Part shown: positions 43,252 to 55,973 of the stretch, piece after piece
Position numbering within the stretch: position 1 is the first letter of the stretch
How the letters are laid out: every line of letters starts with the position of its first letter
Origin: Megaustenia siamemsis
Taxonomy: Eukaryota > Mollusca > Gastropoda > Stylommatophora > Ariophantidae
NCBI GenBank assembly: GCA_032433765.1
Contig: JAVIAB010000049.1
Location: 24,915,602 to 24,979,601, forward strand
Direction of reading: 5' to 3'
Length of the DNA stretch: 64,000 nt
The notes under the pieces: model-generated
Seen by the model: only the letters and a program-made list of their open reading frames with translations
Told to the model about the DNA's origin: nothing
Databases searched by the model: none
Made by a program: the position numbers and the translations under genes

Positions 43252-46200
43252 TGTGCTCTACAACAGACAACAATGGTCCCGATAGTGGGCTCTACAACAA
43301 ACAACAATGGTCCCGATAGTGGGCTCTACAACAGACAACAATGGTCCCGATAGTGGGCTCTACAACAGACAACAATGGTCCCGATAGTGGGCTCTACAAC
43401 ATACAACAATGGTCCCGATAGTGGGCTCTACAACAGACAACAATGGTCCCGATAGTGGGCTCTACAACAGACAACAATGGTCCCGATAGTGTGCTCTACA
43501 ACAGACAACAATGGTCCCGATAGTGGGCTCTACAACAGGCAACAATGGTCCCGATAGTGGGCTCTACAACAGACAACAATGGTCCCGATAGTGGGCTCTA
43601 CAACAGACAACAATGGTCCCGATAGTGGGCTCTACAACAGCTACAGCAATGATCCCGATAGTGTGCTCTACAACAGCTACAACAATGGTCCCGATAGTGT
43701 GTTCTACAACAGACAACAATGGTCCCGATAGTGGGCTCTACAACAGACAACAATGGTCCCGATAGTGGGCTCTACAACAACTACAACAATGGTCCCGATA
43801 GTGGGCTCTACAACAGACAACAATGGTCCCGATAGTGGGCTCTACAACAGACAACAATGGTCCCGATAGTGGGCTCTACAACAGACAACAATGGTCCCGA
43901 TAGTGTGCTCTACAACAGCTACAACAATGGTCCCGATAGTGGGCTCTACAACAGACAACAATGGTCCCGATAGTGGGCTCTACAACATACAACAATGGTC
44001 CCGATAGTGGGCTCTACAACAGCTACAAAAATGGTCCCGATAGTGGGCTCTACAACAGACAACAATGGTCCCGATAGTGTGCTCTACAACAGACAACAAT
44101 GGTCCCGATAGTGGGCTCTACAACAGCTACAACAATGGTCCAGATAGTGGGCTCTACAACAGACAACAATGGTCCCGATAGTGGGCTCTACAACATACAA
44201 CAATGGTCCCGATAGTGGGCTCTACAACAGACAACAATGGTCCCGATAGTGGGCTCTACAACAGACAACAATGGTCCCGATAGTGTGCTCTACAACATAC
44301 AACAATGGTCCCGATAGTGGGCTCTACAACAGGCAACAATGGTCCCGATAGTGGGCTGTACAACAGACAACAATGGTCCCGATAGTGGGCTCTACAACAG
44401 ACAACAATGGTCCCGATAGTGGGCTCTACAACAGCTACAGCAATGATCCCGATAGTGTGCTCTACAACAGCTACAACAATGGTCCCGATAGTGTGTTCTA
44501 CAACAGACAACAATGGTCCCGATAGTGGGCTCTACAACAGACAACAATGGTCCCGATAGTGGGCTCTACAACAACTACAACAATGGTCCCGATAGTGGGC
44601 TCTACAACAGACAACAATGGTCCCGATAGTGGGCTCTACAACAGACAACAATGGTCCCGATAGTGGGCTCTACAACAGACAACAATGGTCCCGATAGTTT
44701 GCTCTACAACAGCTACAACAATGGTCCCGATAGTGGGCTCTACAACAGACAACAATGGTCCCGATAGTGGGCTCTACAACATACAACAATGGTCCCGATA
44801 GTGGGCTCTACAACAGCTACAAAAATGGTCCCGATAGTGGGCTCTACAACAGACAACAATGGTCCCGATAGTGTGCTCTACAACAGACAACAATGGTCCC
44901 GATAGTGGGCTCTACAACAGCTACAACAATGGTCCAGATAGTGGGCTCTACAACAGACAACAATGGTCCCGATAGTGGGCTCAACAACAGACAACAATGG
45001 TCCCGATATTGTGCTCTACAACAGACAACAATGGTCCCGACAGAGGGCTCTACAACAGACAACAATGGTCCCGATAGTGGGCTCTACAACAGACAACAAT
45101 GATCCCGATAGTGGGCTCTACAACAGACAACAATGGTCCCGATAGTGTGCTCTACAATAGACAACAATGATCCCGATAGTGGGCTCTACAACAGACAACA
45201 ATGGTCCCGATAGTGGGCTCTACAACAGACAACAATGGTCCCGATATTGGGCTCTACAACAGACAACAATGGTCCCGATAGTGGGCTCTACAACAGACAA
45301 CAATGGTCCCGATAGTGGGCTCTACAACAGACAACAATGGTCCCGATAGTGGGCTCTACAACAGACAACAATGGTCCCGATAGTGGGCTCTACAACAGAC
45401 AACAATGGTCCTGATAGTGGGCTCTAGAACAGCTACAGCAATGATCCCGACAGTGGGCTCTACAACAGACAACAATGGTCCCGATAGTGGGCTCTACAAC
45501 AGACAACAATGGTCCCGATAGTGGGCTCTGCAACAGACAACAATGGTCCCGATAGTGGGCTCTACAACAGACAACAATGATCCCGATAGTGGGCTCTACA
45601 ACAGCTACAACAATGGTCCCGATAGTGGGCTCTACAACAGACAACAATGGTCTCGATAGTGGGCTCTACAACAGACAACAATGGTCCCGATAGTGGGCTC
45701 TACAACAGCTACAGCAATGATCCCGATAGTGGGCTCTACAACAGACAACAATGGTCCCGATAGTGGGCTCTACAACAGACAACAATGGTCCCGATAGTGG
45801 GCTCTACAACAGACAACAATGATCCCGATAGTGGGCTCTACGACAGACAACAATGGTCCCGATAGTTGGCTCTACAACAGCTACAGCAATGATCCCGATA
45901 GTGGGCTCTACAACAGACAACAATGGTCCCGATAGTGGGCTCTACAACATACAACAATGGTCCCGATAGTGGGCTCTACAACAGCTACAGCAATGGTCCC
46001 GATAGTGGGCTCTACAACAGCTACAGCAATGATCCCGATAGTGGGCTCTACAACAGCTACAGCAATGATCCCGATAGTGGGCTCTACAACATACAACTAT
46101 GGTCCCGTTAGTGGGCTCTACAACAGACAACAATGGTCCCGATTGTGGGCTCTACAACAGACAACAATGATCCCGATAGTGGGCTCTACAACAGCTACAA

Positions 46201-49047
46201 CAATGGTCCCGATAGTGGGCTCTACAACAGACAACAATGATCCCGATAGTGGGCTCTACAACATACAACAATGGTCCCGATAGTGGGCTCTACAACAGCT
46301 ACAGCAATGATCCCGATAGTGTGCTCTACAACAGCTACAACAATGGTCCCGATAGTGTGCTCTACAACAGACAACAATGGTCCCGATAGTGGGCTCTACA
46401 ACAGACAACAATGGTCCCGATAGTGGGCTCTACAACAGCTACAGCAATGATTAGGATAGTGGGCTCTACAACAAACAACAATGATCCCGATAGTGGGCTC
46501 TACAACAGACAACAATGGTCTCGATAGTGGGCTCTACAAAAGCTACAACAATGGTCCCGATAGTGGGCTCTACAACAGACAACAATGATCCCGATAGTGG
46601 GCTTTACAACAGACAACAATGGTCCCGATAGTGGGCTCTACAACAGCTACAACAATGGTCCCGATAGTGGGCTCTACATCAGTTACAACAATGGTCCCGA
46701 TAGTGGGCTCTACAACAGCTACAACAATGGTCCCGATAGTGGGCTCTACAACAGACAACAATGATCCCGATAGTGGGCTTTACAACAGACAACAATGGTC
46801 CCAATAGTGGGCTCTACAACAGACAACAATGGTCCCGATAGTGGGCTCTACAACAGACAACAATGGTCCCGATAGTGGGCTCTACAACAGACAACAATGG
46901 TCCCGATAGTGGGCTCTACAAAAGACAATGGTCCCGATAGTGGGTCTACAACAGACAACAATGGTCCCGATAGTGGGCTCTACAACAGACAACAATGGTC
47001 GTTGATAGTGGGCTCTACAACAGACAACAATGGTCCCGATAGTGGGCTCCACAACAGAAACCATTGGTCCCGATAGTGGGCTCTACAACAGCTACAACAA
47101 TGGTCCCGATAGTGGGCTCTACAACAGACAACAATGGTCCCGATAGTGGGCTCTACAACAGACAACAATGATCCCGATAGTGGGCTCTACAACAGACAAC
47201 AATGGTCCCGATAGTGGGCTCTACAACAGACAACAATGGTCCCGATTGTGGGCTCTACAAAAGACAACAATGATCCCGATAGTGCGCTCTACAACAGACA
47301 ACAATGATCCCGATAGTGGGCTCTACAACAGACAACAATGGTCCCGATAGTGGGCTCTACAACAGACAACAATGATCCCGATAGTGGGCTCTACAACAGA
47401 CAACAATGGTCCCGATAGTAGGCTCTACAACAGACAACAATGGTTCCGATAGTGGGCTCTACAACAGACAACAATGGTCCCGATAGTGGGCTCTACAACA
47501 GACAACAATGGTCCCGATAGTGGGCTCTACAACAGACAACAATGATCCCGATAGTGGGCTCTACAACAGACAACAATGGTCCCGATAGTGGGCTGTACAA
47601 CAGACAACAATGGTCCCGATAGTGGGCTCTACAACAGACAACAATGGTCCCGATTGTGGGCTCTACAACAGACAACAATGATCCCGATAGTGCGCTCTAC
47701 AACAGACAACAATGATCCCGATAGTGGGCTCTACAACAGACAACAATGGTCCCGATAGTGGGCTCTACAACAGACAACAATGATCCCGATAGTGGGCTCT
47801 ACAACAGACAACAATGGTCCCGATAGTAGGCTCTACAACAGACAACAATGGTCCCGATAGTGGGCTCTACAACAGACAACAATGATCCCGATAGTGGGCT
47901 CTACAACAGACAACAATGATCCCGATAGTGGGCTCTACAACAGACAACAATGGTCCCGATAGTGGGCCCTACAACAGACAACAATGGTCCCGATAGTGGG
48001 CTCTACAACAGCTACAACAATGATCCCGATAGTGGGCTCTACAACAGACAACAATGGTCCCGATAGTGGGCTCTACAACAGACAACAATGATCCCGATAG
48101 TGGCCTCTACAACAGACAACAATTGTCCCGATTGTGGGCTCTACAACAGACAACAATGATCCCGATAGTGGGCTCTACAACAGACAACAATGGTCCCGAT
48201 AGTGGGCTCTACAACAGACAACAATGATCCCGATAGTGGGCTCTACAACAGACAACAATGGTCCCGATAGTGGGCTGTACAACAGACAACAATGGTCCCG
48301 ATAGTGGGCTCTACAACAGACAACAATGATCCCGATAGTGGGCTCTACAACGGACAACAATGGTCCCGATAGTGGGCTCTACAACGGACAACAATGGTCC
48401 CGATAGTGGGCTCTACAACAGACAACAATGGTCCCGATAGTGGGCTCTACAACAGACAACAATGGTCCCGATAGTGGGCTCTACAACAGACAACAATGAT
48501 CCCGATAGTGGGCTCTACGACAGACAACAATGGTCCCGATAGTGGGCTCTACAAAAATACAACAATGGTCCCGATAGTGGGCTCTACAACAGACAACAAT
48601 GATCCCGATAGTGGGCTCTACAACAGACAACAATGATCCCGATAGTGGGCTCTACAACAGCTACAACAAAGATCCCGATAGTGGGCTCTACAACAGACAA
48701 CAATGGTCCCGATAGTGGGCTCTACAACAGACAACAATGGTCCCGATAGTGGGCTCTACAACAGACAACAATGGTCCCGATAGTGGGCTCTACAACAGAC
48801 AACAATGATCCCGATAGTGGGCTCTACAACAGACAACAATGGTCCCGATAGTGGGCTCTACAACAGACAACAATGGTCCCGATAGTGGGCTCTACAACAG
48901 ACAACAATGATCCCGATAGTGGGCTCTACAACAGACAACAATGGTCCCGATAGTGGGCTCTACAACAGACAACAATGATCCCGATAGTGGGCTCTACAAC
49001 AGACAACAATGGTCCCGGTAGTGGGCTCTACAACAGACAACAATGTT
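43236..49047 (+). repeat. 34/36-bp satellite array, about 170 copies
   Basis: Unit ACAACAATGGTCCCGATAGT plus GGGCTCTACAACAG, 34 bp. A 36-bp variant has AGCTACAACAATGG. Point variants (GGTCCC/GATCCC, GTGGGC/GTGTGC, ATAC for AGAC) are spread unevenly. Larger blocks repeat, for example about 43641 and 44434 (793 bp apart). The 36-bp variant keeps frame while the 34-bp unit shifts it, so short open frames appear on both strands without coding meaning. Confidence 0.96.
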
Positions 49048-49087
49048 ACAGAGTCCAGGGATGAACAATGACAACACCCACACAAAT

Positions 49088-49535
49088 ATAAACTGACAGA
49101 GACAATGATAGATTCGTGGGGACAAAGAGAAACTGACAGAGACAATGATAGATTCGTGGGGACAAGGAGAAACTGACAGAGACAATGATAGATTCGTGGG
49201 GACAAGGAGAAACTGACAGAGACAATGATAGATTCGTGGGGACAAGAAGAAACTGACAGAGACAATGATAGATTCGTGGGGACAAGGAGAAACTGACAGA
49301 GACAAAGATAGATTCGTGGGGACAAGGAGAAACTGACAGAGACAATGATAGATTCGTGGGGACAAGGAGAAACTGACAGAGATAATGATAGAGTCGTGGG
49401 GACAAGGAGAAACTGACAGAGACAATGATAGATTCGTGGGGACAAGGAGAAACTCACAGAGACAATGATAGATTCGTGGGGACAAGGAGAAACTGACAGA
49501 GACAATGATAGATTCGTGGGGACAAGGAGAAACTG
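49088..49535 (+). repeat. 40-bp tandem repeat, about 11 copies
   Basis: Unit AAACTGACAGAGACAATGAT plus AGATTCGTGGGGACAAGGAG, exactly 40 bp. The minus strand has no stop codon in any frame of the consensus, which produces long spurious open frames. Confidence 0.95.
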
Positions 49536-50645
49536 ATCAAGGCAAAGATAGACAGATAGTGACAAGGAGAGAGAGATACCGACAAAGAGAGACTCAAACA
49601 AACACAAAGAGACTCATTGAGACAAAGAGAAGGTGTTATAGACAACGAGAGGCTGATAGTCGCATTTAGAGAGTCATAAAGACAAAAAGAGATTGATATG
49701 GGGAAAACAGAGATACATAGATTCAAAGAAAGACTGATAAACGCAACGAGTCTGAAAGAGACAAAGAGAGACTGAAACAGACAAAGAGAAACAGATAGAG
49801 ACGAAAAACGGATAAAGACGAAAGAGAGACTGATAGATACTGCAAGAGATTGATACAGAAAAAATGAGTCTGATAGAGACAAAGATAGACTGATAGAAAC
49901 AAAAAATAGACTAACAGATACAAAAAAGATTGATAGAGACAAAGAGAGACTGATAGAGACAAAAATAGGCTAACATAGACAATAAAGATTGATAGAGACA
50001 AAGAGAGACTGATAGAGACAAACATAGACTAACATAGACAATAAAGATTGATAGAGACAAAGAGAGACTGATAGAGACAAAAATAGGCTAACATAGACAA
50101 TAAAGATTGATAGAGACAAAGAGAGACTGATAGAGACAAAAATAGACTAACATAGGCAATAAAGATTGATAGGGACAAAGAGACTGATAGAAACAAAGAG
50201 AGACTGACAGAGACAAAAATAGACTAACAAAATGATAGAGACAAAAATAGACTAACATAGACAATAAAGATTGATAGGGACAAAGAGACTGATAGAAACA
50301 AAAATAGACTAACAGAGACAATAAAGATTGATAGAGACAAAAATAGACAAACAGAGACATTAAAGATTGATTGAGACAAAGAGAGACTGATAGAGACAAA
50401 AATAGACTAACAGATACAAAAAAGATTGATAGAGACAAAGAGAGACTGATAGAGACAAAAATAGACTAACAGAGACAATAAAGATTGATAGAGACAAAAA
50501 GAGACTGATAGAAACAAAGAGAGACTGACAGAGACAAAAAAACGACCAAGAGGGGCAAAATGAGAATGTTAGAAACCGAGACTTATAAGGACAAATAGAG
50601 ACTAAAAGAGACAAAGATAGCCATAGAGAGACAAAAAGAGAGTGA
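49536..50645 (+). repeat. GACA-rich degenerate tandem array
   Basis: Units built on GATAGAGACAAAGAGAGACT, with a longer composite repeat of about 58-60 bp containing AATAGACTAACA(T/G)AGACAA. It grades out of the 40-bp array with which it shares the GACAGAGACAA motif. Confidence 0.9.
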
Positions 50646-51221
50646 TATAATTTTTATAAAAACAATTGCAGAGAAATAAATGTGTGGAGAAACACAATCG
50701 CCTGCACCAGCAGGAATTGTAATGAATCAATAACCGATCGTTTTTGGAAATAGAAATGTTTTAAATGTACGGTATTGGAAATGTAGATTTGGGGAAATGT
50801 TCAAAGTTAGAAGTGAAATTATTAGAGAGGGAAAGTCATTGAATAAGTGATTGAGTAATTGATTAAGTGCATGATTGTGTGAGTAATTGAGTGAGTGAGA
50901 TAATTCAGAAAAGTGACAGAGATTCAGATACAAAAAGTATTTAAAAAAGGTTTATTTAAATTTGAGTGAAATGTCATTAAAGCGAAAAAAAAAAAAACGA
51001 AGAGAAGAAGTGGGAATTAAAAATCAGTTGAAACTATAATCTTTACAAAAAGTTGAAAATTTACAGTGGTCAAGTTAAGCCATGGTATCCCCGACCACCG
51101 GGCGAGAGAGCAGTAGGATAACCAGTTACCAGTAGGATAACCAGTTAGCAGTAGGTAACCAGTAGAATAACCAGTTACCAGACTGTTTGATCCTGATGTG
51201 TTTGCCCAGTTGACTGACACA
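50646..51221. other. Unassigned segment, duplicated at 59194-59765
   Basis: Not obviously repetitive except short GATAACCAGTTA(C/G)CAGTAG repeats at about 51115-51180. No gene is recognised. It is nearly identical in copy 2. Confidence 0.5.
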
Positions 51222-51540
51222 GCATCATCGTTTACTGGCAGCGCATACGTGTATTTTGAATACCCCCAGGCGAATCATGTGTTGTCTTCTTACTGATGCG
51301 TTGGCCGACGCGTATTTCAGAATGAATCATGCAACATCATCGTTTACTGGCAGCGCATACGTGTATTTTGAATACCTCCAGGCGAATCCCGCGCTGTCGT
51401 CGACTTTAAGTAGGCAGGTGTCTGAATGCAGACAGGGACATCAAGAAATGGCGAGTAATCGCGGGGAGACCTTAGACGGCCTCCAATGGTACCGCCTCTG
51501 CGCAAAAGTTTGAGAAAACAACATTGATTTTGTAGTAATG
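51222..51540 (+). other. 112-bp internal repeat and 85-codon open frame
   Basis: CATCATCGTTTACTGGCAGC and the following bases to CAGGCGAATC occur at 51223 and again at 51335. An open frame 51256-51513 spans the second copy; its product has no recognised domain and is unchanged in copy 2 (59800-60057). I do not call it a gene. Confidence 0.45.
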
Positions 51541-51975
51541 ACGCGGATGTCTAAGAAAGCACTAATCACTGTGTCATTAAGTTTGAGATTAAAGACGTAG
51601 AAGTGCATTCCTATTGAAGAATGGGCAAAAACTGAGTGGAAGAATAAAAAAGATCAATCGACCTACCTACATACCTACCTACTTACCTACCTACCTACCT
51701 ACCTACCTACATAGCTGGGTTTTTTTTTTTCGCAGCTCCAGACTTTAGAAAATACCCCACCTAGACATACTGAGAGAAAAGCTATAAGTCTGTGTATAAT
51801 TTTATTTAGTTTTATTTTTTGATATTTTTTATGGGGCGCTGAACAATTCTTAGTTACCTATGACTGACGGAGGCTAGCATTTTAACTTTATTTATTCTTG
51901 GACAGATAGAACGATTTATTAAAGATACAAATTGATGTTGTGCATTTTGTCGTGTTTGTTATATTTACTATCGCG
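51541..51975. other. Unassigned, with (CTAC)n microsatellite
   Basis: A CTAC-rich tract at about 51660-51712 is shorter and more interrupted than its copy 2 counterpart (60205-60301), and is followed by a run of T. No gene seen. Confidence 0.6.

Positions 51976-52016
<41 letters not shown>
51976..52016 (+). repeat. (CT)n microsatellite
   Basis: Pure CT repeat at the edge of element H (copy 1), preceded by CGCGCGCG. Confidence 0.95.
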
Positions 52017-52019
<3 letters not shown>

Positions 52020-52351
52020 GCGATCAAGACTCAATCAGAGTAGGATTCCAGACTCTCACATGAAGACAGCTGTTTGAGTGAATTGATCGACCCACCGACA
52101 GAACATCATAATTAGAGTCTGTTAGATCCACTCTGATTGAGTACCTGTTAAAACCTTGCACTGTGTTCCGCACCAGTGGCCCAGTGCATCCGATTTCAAC
52201 CAGCATTTTATTCAGGTTTGCTTTCCTTAGCCTTTGATTGTCCTCAATCTTCCTGCAAGGCAGCAGATTGTCTTTTCTGTAGGGGGATTCTGCCCTGAGA
52301 TGGTCTGCCCTCCCAGGTTTACGAAACCATCTGCCCGAGTCACTAGAGGTG
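52017..52351 (-). mobile_element. Element H, minus copy (segmental copy 1)
   Basis: Reverse complement of 27990-28328 with a moderate number of substitutions and small indels, ending CCCGAGTCACTAGAGGTG. It has the same neighbours as the plus copy: CT/GA microsatellite on one side, TATGAGATATGACTAA-type array on the other. Confidence 0.62.
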
Positions 52352-53526
52352 ACTAACACAGACATACACACACAAAGATATGAGATGTGACTAACACTGA
52401 CATGCACACAGCGATATGAGGCATGACTAACACTGATATGCACACAACGATATGAGGCATGAATAACACTGACACACACCAAGATATGAGATATGACTAA
52501 CACAGACACACACATACTAAGATATGAGATGTGACTAACACTGACATGCACACAACGATATGAGGCATGACTAACACTGACACACACCAAGATATGAGAT
52601 ATGACTAACAAAGACACACACATACTAAGATATGAGATATGACTAACACAGACACACACACACACTAAGATATGAGATATGACTAACACAGCCACACACA
52701 CACACTAAGATATGAGATATGACTAACACAGACACACACACACACTAAGATATGTAGATATGACTAACACAGTCACACACACATACTAAGATATGAGATA
52801 TGACTAACACAGACACACACTAAGATATGAGATATGACTAACACAGACACACATACATACTAAGATATGAGATGTGACTAAAACAGACACACACTAAGAT
52901 ATGATATGTGACTAATACAGACACATACTAAGATATGAGATGTGACTAACACAGACACACACATACTAAGATATGAGATGTGACTAACACAGACACACAC
53001 ACATAATAAGATATGAGATATGACTAACACAGCCACACACACACACTAAGATATGAGATATGACTAACACAGACACACACACACACTAAGATATGAGATA
53101 TGACTAACACAGACACACACATACTAAGATATGAGATATGACTAACACAGACACACACATATACTAAGATATGAGATGTGACTAAAACAGACACACACTA
53201 AGATATGAGATGTGACTAAAACAGACACACACTAAGATATGAGATGTGACTAACACAGACACACACTAAGATATGAGATATGACTAACACACACACACAC
53301 ACATACTAAGATATGAGATGTGACTAAAACAGACACACACTAAGATATGAGATGTGACTAACACATACACATACTAAGATATGAGATGTGACTAACACAG
53401 ACACACACACATACTAAGATATGAGATGTGACTAACACAGACACACACACATACTAAGATATGAGATGTGACTAACACAGACACACACACATACTAAGAT
53501 ATGAGATGTGACTAACACAGACACAC
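52352..53526 (-). repeat. Array of 37-41 bp, TAAGATATGAGATGTGACTA units
   Basis: Same repeat as 27265-27989 in opposite orientation, with (CA)n-rich spacers of variable length. The units next to element H use CAACGATATGAGGCATG; farther units use ACTAAGATATGAGAT(G/A)TG. Confidence 0.93.
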
Positions 53527-53847
53527 TCTAAAATAAGAGTTCCGTCTTACTTTATTGGAAACGTTAAAGTTTTGAAACATGAAAACCTGCATTTCGTGGC
53601 ATATTTTTGTGGATATTAATTCGGATGATTCCGCTGGCACTGGCGGTTGAGCAATTATGGATTTTAATTCGTTTGCAGTGATACCGGGGCCTTCCATAAC
53701 CAAATAACCAAATAACCAAATAACCAAATAACCAAATAACCAAATAACCAAATAACCAAATAACCAAATAACCAAATAACCAAATAACCAAATGTTTAGG
53801 GTATGGAGAGAATGAAGAAAAGTAAAATAATGAAGGCAACAATGTGA
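53527..53847. other. Unassigned segment with (AACCAAAT)n
   Basis: About 165 bp of unassigned sequence, then an 8-bp repeat AACCAAAT about 11 times (53697-53791), then the LINE-A start. The 8-bp repeat reads WLFGYLVI on the minus strand, which is not a gene. Confidence 0.7.
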
Positions 53848-55188
53848 CCATTGGCCATCAAACAGCAGTGATAGACTCAAGATGCAACAAAGTTTGTCAA
53901 ATCATTGGACAGCTATCACCACTATTGTCCAACAAGGAAATAACTCTAGAGACAAAACGAGCACTCTATAATACAATCTTCATCCCAACTTTGTGCCAGA
54001 CCTGGTCCCTAGATCATCATCAAGTACCGGGCCTAGTGGCATAGGTGATCATGTCTCTCCACAACTTTCGACCTCGGCAGCTATTTATCATTTCTGTTGT
54101 TGACCTTCTGCCGAGCCATTCTCTTAAGCTGTCTGTTATTTTTTCTCTTTGCTTCCCTCTATCTCTTCGTCCCTCAATTTTTTCAGTTGTTACAATATAT
54201 TCAAGTTGTTCTCTTCTCATTACATGGCCAAAAAATGATGATTGTTTCTTCCTAACATTGGAAATTAGCTCTCTTTTTGCTTTGACCTCTCTCAGAACCT
54301 CTTCATTAATTTTCGTAACTGTCCATGACATTCTCAACATTCTTCTGTAAAACCACATTTCTACAGACTCCAGTGATTTTCTTGTCTGTTGTCCTATTGT
54401 CCATGACTCGCATCCATATGTTAAGACTTGCTCTACGTAACATTTAAGAACTCTTTTTCTTGTTTCTATTGTCAAAAATGGATTGCATAGTATTTTCCTC
54501 ATTTTTTTAAAGCTGCTTTTGCCTGAGCCATTCTGCATCTCACCTCCTTTGTACATCTTCTATCTGAGGTCAACAAAGTTCCCAAATTTTTAAATTCACT
54601 TACCTGTTGTAATATTGTTCCACCTGTCCCCACTTTGCACTGATGTGATGTCTTTTTCTTTGTTGTTACCATCACCTCCGTCCTCCTGCTATTAAGGCTG
54701 AGTCCCTTATTTTTGCTTTCCTTCACCATAATGTCCAACATTTCTTGTAACTCATTTTCACTCTTGTCGATTAAGACTGTATCATCAGCATACCTTAGAT
54801 TATTTATATTATGACCTCCAATTGTTATTCCAAGCATGCCCCTTATGGATCTTAAACTAATCTCACTATAAATATTAAACAAATCTAGGGTCCCTAGATG
54901 CAAGAGCAATAAAATAAAAATAACCTCAACTGAGATGAAATGTGTTAGACGAATGACAGGAGTCAGTCTGAGAAATAAGGTCAGAAATGAGGAACTGAGT
55001 TAAAAGCTAGGAATAGGCCCCGCCTTAGAATATATAATGAAACAACAGATAAAATGGTTTGGCCACTTGACAAGGCAGAAAGATCAAAACACAACACAAC
55101 GAGCCTTCAACAAACGTTGTGAGAAAACCAGACTCAAGGGTCGATCACGAAAAAAATGGATCGACGGAATGTTAGAAGCGTTAGGATC
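53848..55188 (+). pseudogene. LINE-A, split by LINE-B (copy 1)
   Basis: Left part 53848-54014: DSRCNKVCQIIGQLSPLLSN, KEITLETKRALYNTIFIPTL, CQTWSLD. Right part 54889-55188: STEMKCVRRMTGVSLRNKVR (with frame breaks), QQIKWFGHLTRQKDQN and a DGMLEALG end. Frame breaks are frequent. Right after LEALG the element turns into the 15-bp array. Confidence 0.88.
54015..54888 (-). mobile_element. LINE-B insertion in LINE-A (copy 1)
   Basis: 5'-truncated element from the RT catalytic region to a (GAT)n 3' end. The minus strand reads FNIYSEISLRSIRGMLGITI, NNLRYADDTVLIDKSENELQ, GLSLNSRRTEVMVTTKKKT, LGTLLTSDRRCTKEVRCRMA, then after one frameshift in a poly-A run near 54507 KMRKILCNPFLTIETRKRVL, LTYGCESWTIGQQTRKSLES, and SFFGHVMRREQLEYIV. 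GGTCCCTAGAT on both sides (54004-54014, 54889-54899) is the target-site duplication. With only one indel over about 290 codons this is a young insertion. Confidence 0.93.
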
Positions 55189-55830
55189 AACCTATAAAGG
55201 GTCAACTCATGAAGGGTCAACTCATAAGGGATCAACTCATAAAGGGTCAACTCCTAAAGGTCAACTCATAAAGGGTTAACTCATAAAGGGTCAACCCATA
55301 AAGGATGAACCCATAAAGGTCAACTCATGAAGGGTAGACTCATAAAAGGTCAACTAATGAACGGTCAACTTTTGAAAGGTCAAGACATGAAGGGTCAACT
55401 CTTAAAGGTTCAACTCATGAAGGATCAACTCATGAAGGATCAACTCATGAAGGGTCAACTCATGAAGGGTCAGCTCATGAAGGGTCAGCTCATGAAGGTT
55501 CAACTCATTAAGGGTTAGCTAATGATGGGTCAACTCATTAAGGTTCAACTCATAAAGGTTCAACTCATAAAGTTTCAACTCATAAAGGGTCAACTCATGA
55601 AGGATCAACTCATAAAGGGTCAACTCATAAAGGTTCAACTCATGAAGGGTCAACTCATAAAGGGTCAACTCATAAAGGGCCAACTCTTAAAGTTTCAACT
55701 CATGAAGGGTCAACTCATAAAAGGTCAACTCATAACGGTTCAACTCATAAAGGGTCAAGTCATGAAGGATCAACTCATAAAGGGTGAACACATAAATGGT
55801 CAACTCAAGAAGGGTCAACCCATAAATATT
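55189..55830 (+). repeat. 15-bp tandem repeat GGGTCAACTCATAAA
   Basis: About 42 copies of a 15-bp unit with substitution variants (TCATGAA, GGTTCAACTC). The 15-bp length keeps one frame, reading STHKG or QLIKG. It starts exactly after the LINE-A LEALG codons. Confidence 0.95.
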
Positions 55831-55973
55831 CAATGGTATATTTGTTAAATATACATTTAAAGGGTCTTTTGCATTCTAATAACATTTGGAAAATTTCAAC
55901 AATTTTTAACAAACGGTTAGTGAGTAATAGCGTTTTGAAGTTGGGCACATGATTTGAAACGAGCTATAGATAG
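55831..55973. other. Junction between duplication copies
   Basis: AT-rich sequence of about 140 bp seen only once, between the end of the 15-bp array and the start of copy 2. Its last bases (ACGAGCTATAGATAGACACG) weakly resemble the zinc-finger exon upstream of 43091. Confidence 0.7.

Larger units (their letters stand above)
43091..55860. repeat. Tandem segmental duplication, copy 1
   Basis: From within the zinc-finger exon (GACACGCAGA) to the end of the 15-bp array. All components reappear in the same order from 55974. In the right half the offset is 8568 bp (54015 to 62583). It is longer than copy 2 chiefly because its 34-bp array is about 5.8 kb against about 1.35 kb. Confidence 0.93.

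Noticed and set aside
43236..49047. Many 60-108 codon frames reading VPIVGSTT or SVVEPTIG repeats
   Set aside because: They are frames of the 34/36-bp satellite, present on both strands and in all frames, ending at the CGA-TAG of each unit.
52024..52701. A 225-codon minus-strand frame over element H, with a related 97-codon frame at 27998-28291
   Set aside because: Between the two, by eye, changes that alter the residue greatly outnumber silent ones, which argues against protein selection. The rest of the frame is CA-rich tandem repeat.
53697..53791. Hydrophobic WLFGYLVI repeat frame as a membrane protein
   Set aside because: It is an 8-bp microsatellite whose 24-bp frame period yields an 8-residue repeat. 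Copy number differs between duplicates.
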